A stretch of DNA of 64,000 bases from Dillenia suffruticosa (lineage: Eukaryota > Streptophyta > Magnoliopsida > Dilleniales > Dilleniaceae): positions 9,363,001 through 9,427,000 of the forward strand of contig JAVTVX010000026.1 of the NCBI GenBank assembly GCA_033439265.1. Direction: 5' to 3'. Of the stretch, positions 59,075-64,000 are shown piece by piece. A program made the translations under genes and the position numbers. The number at the start of each line of letters is the position of its first letter. Position 1 is the first letter of the stretch. The notes under the pieces are model-generated. The model worked only from the letters and a program-made list of their open reading frames with translations. It made no database searches and was not told the origin of the DNA.

Positions 59075-59310
59075 CAATGAAGGATGGGTGCCCATGAGTG
59101 CATGCGCGGGCGCCCAGTTAGACACGTGTGCCTGCTCGGGCATAGGCATGGGCGCCCAGGTAGGCGCACGTGCCTGCTCTGGTGCAGGCGCGTGGGCCTG
59201 CCTGTCCCCGGCGCCTGTGCGTGCGCCTGCCTGTGCCCGGCACCCATGTGTGTATGCGCCGACGCGCCCGACGCCCACGCAGGTTCGCGCCCAGCATGTC
59301 CGCCAAATTA
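59075..59310. repeat. GC island 2: ~43-bp minisatellite
   Basis: GGGCGCCCAGTTAG, GGGCGCCCAGGTAG and CGTGTGCCTGCTC, CACGTGCCTGCTC show a unit of about 43 bases, then shorter GCCTGCCTGT..CCCGGC repeats. Surrounding DNA is extremely AT-rich. Open frames on both strands are incidental. Confidence 0.85.
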
Positions 59311-59630
59311 ATATTTAATTAAAAATTTTGTATTATTGAATAAAATAATACAAATAAAATAAAATATACCTATACAATAATAAAAAATATTAAATCAAAC
59401 AAAAAAAGAAAAAAAATTAATTAAAATAATATTATTCTTTTTAAAAAATGAAATATATGGTTTTTTTTTTAAGATTTAAATAATATTATTCTTTTAAAAA
59501 AATGAAATATAATATAATAAAATAAAATGTCAATTAAAATATTATAAAATAATAATATGAGTTGTTAATATAAATTAATAAAATAAAATAAAAAATAAAA
59601 TAAAATTCCAATTAAAAAAAAGATTAAATT
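59310..59630. other. AT-rich spacer in the small CACTA
   Basis: Mostly A and T with AAATGAAATATA..TTTTTTTAA words repeated near 59447 and 59501. No gene or other feature seen. Confidence 0.6.
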
Positions 59631-60207
59631 TAGCGATGGATTTCCAAATCCGTCGCTAAATTACCAATCGGTAAATTTCGTTGTTACTAAATTAATTTTT
59701 TAATTTAAATATTATATTAATATTATATTTTATTTAATTATATATAAAAAATTTAGCGACAGATTGGGATTTTCGTCACTAAATTTAGCGACGGAAAACT
59801 AATCCGTCGCTAAATTAATTTTTAACTTAAATATAACATATTAACAAAATAAAAAGAAAAATAAAAAAATTAAATTCTATTTAAAAAAAAATTAAATTTT
59901 GCGATGGATTTTAAATCCGTGGCTAAAACCGTGGTAAAATTTAGCCACGAAATATTATTTGTCACTAATTAGCGATAAAATTTGCAACGAAAAATTTTTT
60001 GTCATCAATTAGCGATGAATTTAGTCACGAAAATTTTTTCGCCACTAAAATTTTTTTATCATTAATTAGCAACGAATTTAGCTACGAATGATATGTCCGT
60101 CGCTAATTTAGCCACAACTTCCTTTTCATCGCAAATTTTATGACAAATTAGCGACGAATTTTTTTCATCGTGAAAATTTGTGACTAAAACCGTGTTTTTT
60201 TGTAGTG
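59630..60207. repeat. Right subterminal array of the small CACTA
   Basis: ATTTAGCGACGGA, TCCGTCGCTAAAT, TTAGCCACGAAA and related words alternate up to the GTAGTG terminus. The C-containing variant TAGCCACGAA is additional to those of the left side. Confidence 0.85.
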
Positions 60208-60210
60208 TGG

Positions 60211-61640
60211 GGTTTTACGAATACTTTTGACTAACAATTTTTTTCTTCGGTTTCTATAAAACTCTTGACATTTTGAATATAACAAATTTCTAAGGAAAAA
60301 CCAGACCACCACTTGATTTTATATTCACGAACAAGAAACATTGGGAGTGATTTTGGCAGGACTTAAACTATTTGAACAAACCAACAAAATATCCACGAGG
60401 CCTTGGACTCACAATAAAAATATACTTATCTAGAATATAATTCTCCAGGAGTATTTTTTGAAGAAAATTCCATAGACTTCTTGACTTCTGATAGAATTAT
60501 ATCACTAGTAGGGCCAAAAAAATACTAGTAGTGGAAGAACCACATTGGAAATTCTTTGAGACATTGAGAATTAAAAGTGAAAAACCATGAATGATTAAAT
60601 AGACGTAACAAGAATGCCCTAAACCAGGCCATTTGGTAATCTTGGTAGGTATAGCCTAATGGAATAAATCTGAATGAAAAGAATTTCTCTGTGTAAAGAT
60701 CCATCCATTTCCTTGAAGATATGACTTTTCTGATAATACACTTTGAATAAGAAATGTCAACATTTAAATCTTTGTTATGATAGATTTCTACAGATAGAGT
60801 ATATATCAGAATCAAATCATAGAACCATTGAATTTTTCTCATATTATCTGGAAGCCAATAAAAGTCTTGTGAAAATACTCTTTGAATAAATTGATGCAGA
60901 ATTCTAAATTCCGGATGCTCTTTGAATTGGGTAATTAACAATGGTTCATAAAATGGTTTGGTGAAATATTTAGTATTTGAGTTACTTGATATTATTGGTT
61001 TCGAAGAATTGGGTTTTGATGGACTGGCTGCTTAAGAATATGATAAAGGAGGAAAATCTTGAAAAACTTTAAATCTATTTGAAAGAGTAACTGGAATTTT
61101 TGGAAAGACTTGAAATTTATCTAACTTTAATCTCAAAATCTTTTGAAGTTTGAAGATTTTGATTTTTTTTAGGCGAGTTTCCTAAAAATTAGAAAATTTT
61201 ACCTCGTAAAAATTCTCTTTTTCAAAAATAAAGAAGAGAATAATTAGAACCTTTTATGAATTCAATTTCAAAATTGAAAACAAATAAAATAGTTTGTGAT
61301 TTTGCAAATATTTGTTTTGAAACTATATTTTGAACATCTTTTTTTAAAACCTCTTTAGCAGATTTATAATCAATTATTAAAAGATATTTTTTTATTATAT
61401 AAGTCATCTAAAAATTTTGAAATACAAATTAATATTGATAAAATTTCTTTTTTAATCGTGGAATAGTTCATTTGAGCACCGAGCTATATTTATGAATAAT
61501 ATCTTACTAACTGTTTTAATGAATTCTCACATAATCTTTGTTTTAATATTCCTTCATATCCAAATTTAGATGCATCTATCTCTACTATCGTGAAAGCTTG
61601 AGGATGAGAAATACCTAAACATTGCCTATTTCCATCTATC
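60211..61640 (-). mobile_element. Pararetrovirus-like fossil, piece 3 (RNase H and following region)
   Basis: On the minus strand, RNase H wording runs from about 61600 to 61220 (VEIDASKFGYEGILKQRL, DYKSAKEVLKKDVQNIVSKQ, FNFEIEFIKGSN). Further on, 60941-60525 has RKIQWFYDLILIYTLSVEI, ISYSKCIIRKVI, YTYQDYQMAWFRAFLL and FNHSWFFTF, a domain I recall next to caulimovirid-like polyproteins in plant genomes. The combination suggests an endogenous pararetrovirus or close relative. An LTR element cannot be excluded, because no LTR or integrase was seen to decide. Broken and old. Confidence 0.55.
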
Positions 61641-64000
61641 ATTGGTAGGACAAGATAGATCTCATTTATGTTTTTAGACTCTTCTTCATCTTCTGGAGAA
61701 ATAATAAATGCGTGCCCTTCAATCTCAAAATAACATTTAGACACCACTTTCCTAACAGTTTTTAGAGTCTGCAACTTAGTTGAATCAATAGAATTGAAAT
61801 CCCTTCTACTAGAATAAATATTTAACTCATTTTCTTGTGATTCCAATGATCCAGTATAGATAGAACCATCCTCTAAATTAACTAATTCAAGCAAAGGTTC
61901 TACATTTTTTATGTTACCTCTGATAGGAAATTCATTTTCCAAAATATAACATTTTGTGATTCAATCTCTAGTATAGTAGCATCTTCTCATTCATCAATTA
62001 ATATATAACCTTTAAACTGATCAGAATATCTTATAAAGATATACTTTCTTACATGGGGACACAATTTTTCAAATTTATTGACAAAATCTTGAATGTATGC
62101 AATTGATCCCCAAACTCTAAAATCACTCAAACATGACTTTCTATCAATTCAAAGTTCATATGGTGTTAGTGGTACTAATTTTGAAATCACTGTCAACAAG
62201 ACAACTTCCCAATAAGAAATCGGTAAGTTAGTCTAAGTCATCAAGGATCTTGGCATATTTAACAATGTCATGTTCCTTCTCTCCGCAATACCATTTTGCC
62301 GATATGTAAAAGGAATAGTCAATTGTCTGATTATACCTCTTCCATTATAGAGATCCTTAAATTAACTTGAGAGATATTCATGTTCTTTATCCATTCTTAA
62401 GCCTATTAATGTCACAGCTACTTGATTCTCTACTTAGTTCATTTGTTGTTTAAGGCATTCAAGTGCTTCGTATTTGTGAGAATTCATATAGATATGATCA
62501 AATCGCATGAAATTATCTACAAACCTAATGAAATATGAAATTCCATATCTAGTTTTCATATTTATTGGACCACAAATGTCTGAATGGATTAACTACAATG
62601 GAAATTCAACCCGTGTAGCCTTTCCAAATAGTTTTCTAGTCATTTTGCCGACAATACAATGTTCACATGTTGGCAAATTAGCTGTCGTGACTGAATCCAA
62701 TAGTCTTGCTTTTACTAGTCAATTCATCATATTTTCCTCTATGTGACCAAATTTAACATGTCATGTCACATCATCAACATTTGCGCTATAAAAGAAATAA
62801 ATATGTAACAAAAGACAATGCTCAACATAATAGATAAACGTTCATCCATCACACTATAGAACTATAAAACCATTTACAAGCTATCCAGAATTGAAATACA
62901 TGTCATTTAGATACAGATTAACTTTGTTTTTCTAAAAGTTTATAATATAGCCAAACTTCAAAAGAATAACAACAGATATTAAATTTCATCGAATTTCTGA
63001 TACGTAAAGAGTATCATGCAGTATGAGAGTTCAGTCATTTTGTAACTTCAATTTATGAGTGTCAACTCCTTTTATCTCTACTCCTGTATTATTCCTCATA
63101 TAGATCCATCTCATACCAGAAGACACTCGACAAACATCTACAAGCATCTCGCAGTCTCTAATCATATGGTCTGTTACTCCTGATTTTATAATTCACTCAA
63201 GATAAGAATTAGTCAGTAAGATAGTATTAGGGATATACACATACTTAAAGAAACATTCTCAGGTATTACAATTTTCAACTCAGAGCATTCACAAATGAAA
63301 TGATCAAGAGTTTAGCAATTACAGCACTTCAACTTGCTATTGTCCCATTTCTTTCTGAAGTGCTTGCATCTGTTCTTTTGTGATCTGTCTCCGCTCTGCT
63401 TTCCTTTTTTACTTTTGTTCATGTTCCTTCTATGCTTAGAGCTTGAGACTCTCTTGGAACTGGCTTTGCAACAAAAGCATCAGCTATGGATCTTACAATA
63501 CCAAGCCACTCATCCTCAAGCTCAACGTAGCGAGTACCATCTACAAAAGTCTTCACACTATTATTATGAGTCAAATTGACTTTTAGGTGCTCTCACTTTT
63601 AATCAAGGCTTGAACTTGGCTATTTATTAAAAAGAACATGATCAGCTGACTTCTATTCTCTTATCATATTAGACATGATCTTCAAATGTTGTTTAATACT
63701 GTGATCACCTCGTTTTTTATAAATATCAAACTTTATGGTCAATTATCTAGGATGAGTCACAGTGGTACCTCCACATTTCTCCTTGAAAGCACACTAAGAT
63801 GTCATGAACAATCGAATATTGCTCACACTTAGGGATCATGTTACCAAACATTGAGCTACTCGGGATCACTCGAGTAGTGGAATCTTTCTTTTTTCACACC
63901 TGGTAAGCATCTTGATGTCTCCTTTGTTGAGCAGTATTGCCCATACTAGAGTCCTACATGATATAGTTGATACCATCCAAGGCGTCTTGTTCTTCTAGCA
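61640..64000 (-). mobile_element. Fossil Ty1/copia element, minus strand, runs off the right edge
   Basis: Parts on the minus strand from right to left: gag with zinc knuckle (from 64000 to about 63260; SKKGKQSGDRSQKN, LDHFICECSELK), protease (about 63220-62990; KSGVTDHMIRDCEML, LHDTLYVSEIR), GAG-pre-integrase (about 62760-62650; FGHIEENMM, LPTCEHCIVGKMTRKLFGK), integrase core (about 62640-62230; LIHSDICGPI, RQLTIPFTYRQNGIAERRN) and the post-integrase region (about 62070-61660; KFEKLCPHVRKY, YSDQFKGYILI, EIEGHAFIISPEDEEE). Integrase before the RT position fixes it as copia. RT is not present; the sequence changes to the pararetrovirus-like fossil near 61640. It is broken by many breaks and old. 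Confidence 0.9.

Larger units (their letters stand above)
57356..60207. mobile_element. Non-autonomous CACTA element, 2.85 kb
   Basis: Ends CACTACAAAAAACAGG at 57356 and GTGTTTTTTTGTAGTG at 60207, flanked by TGG at 57353-57355 and 60208-60210 (3-bp target duplication). Subterminal arrays of TTTAGCGACGAAAA and its complement lie at 57380-57790 and 59630-60190. The interior holds two GC-rich islands, two tRNA-like sequences pointing outward and AT-rich spacer, but no TNP1 or TNP2. It must rely on a transposase in trans. The TTCGTCGCTAAAT motif is shared with the right end of the large CACTA. It is inserted in the pararetrovirus-like fossil. Confidence 0.93.

Noticed and set aside
57726-59318. 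Pro/Arg/Ala-rich frames over the GC islands.
   Set aside because: High GC removes stop codons by chance; frames are open on several phases and both strands and show only the minisatellite periodicity.

Overview
The window reads as nuclear DNA of a flowering plant with a repeat-rich genome. The evidence is the set of element families: Tekay-like and Athila-like Ty3/gypsy elements, a Ty1/copia element, a plant L1-type LINE with a DUF4283 ORF1, and CACTA (En/Spm) DNA transposons with TNP1/TNP2 genes. The base composition is strongly AT-rich, with sharp GC-rich islands inside the CACTA elements. I cannot name the species. I found no convincing host gene, tRNA, rRNA or CRISPR array; essentially everything recognisable is mobile DNA.

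Layout. 1-5065: fossil Tekay-like Ty3/gypsy element (LTR, tRNA-Met primer site, gag, pol) running off the left edge. 5066-7308: fossil of a second chromovirus with its 3' LTR. 7309-9090: LTR-like segment with a GTCGAC motif cluster. 9090-27010: a minus-strand LINE cut open by later LTR insertions. These are a Tekay-like solo LTR (11607-20883) that itself holds a gag-only Athila-like element (12709-19068), a second solo LTR (21804-24378), and an LTR-like remnant (about 24500-25900). About 27960-43720: a decayed CACTA complex with a TNP1-like gene, two TNP2-like remnants, a degenerate minisatellite and GC islands. 44221-56140: an apparently complete CACTA element with terminal repeats, a 3-bp target duplication and open TNP1-like and TNP2 genes on the minus strand. 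57356-60207: a non-autonomous CACTA element related by its subterminal motif. The CACTA elements from 43.7 kb rightward sit in pieces of one pararetrovirus-like fossil (43721-44217, 56144-57352, 60211 to about 61640). From about 61640 to the right edge is a minus-strand Ty1/copia fossil.

The best-preserved coding system is the 11.9-kb CACTA element. Its TNP2 gene resolves into four exons whose joined length is an exact multiple of three, and most TNP1 exons are also clear. TNP2 is the DDE-type transposase. TNP1 is the presumed binder of the CpG-containing palindromic repeats (core TTCGTC..GACGAA) that fill both subterminal regions. The smaller CACTA at 57.4-60.2 kb carries the same core motif and no transposase, so it is a plausible passenger. 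The most unusual unexplained structure is a recurring module, tRNA-like A/B-box sequence followed by a GC-rich minisatellite, seen three times inside CACTA elements.
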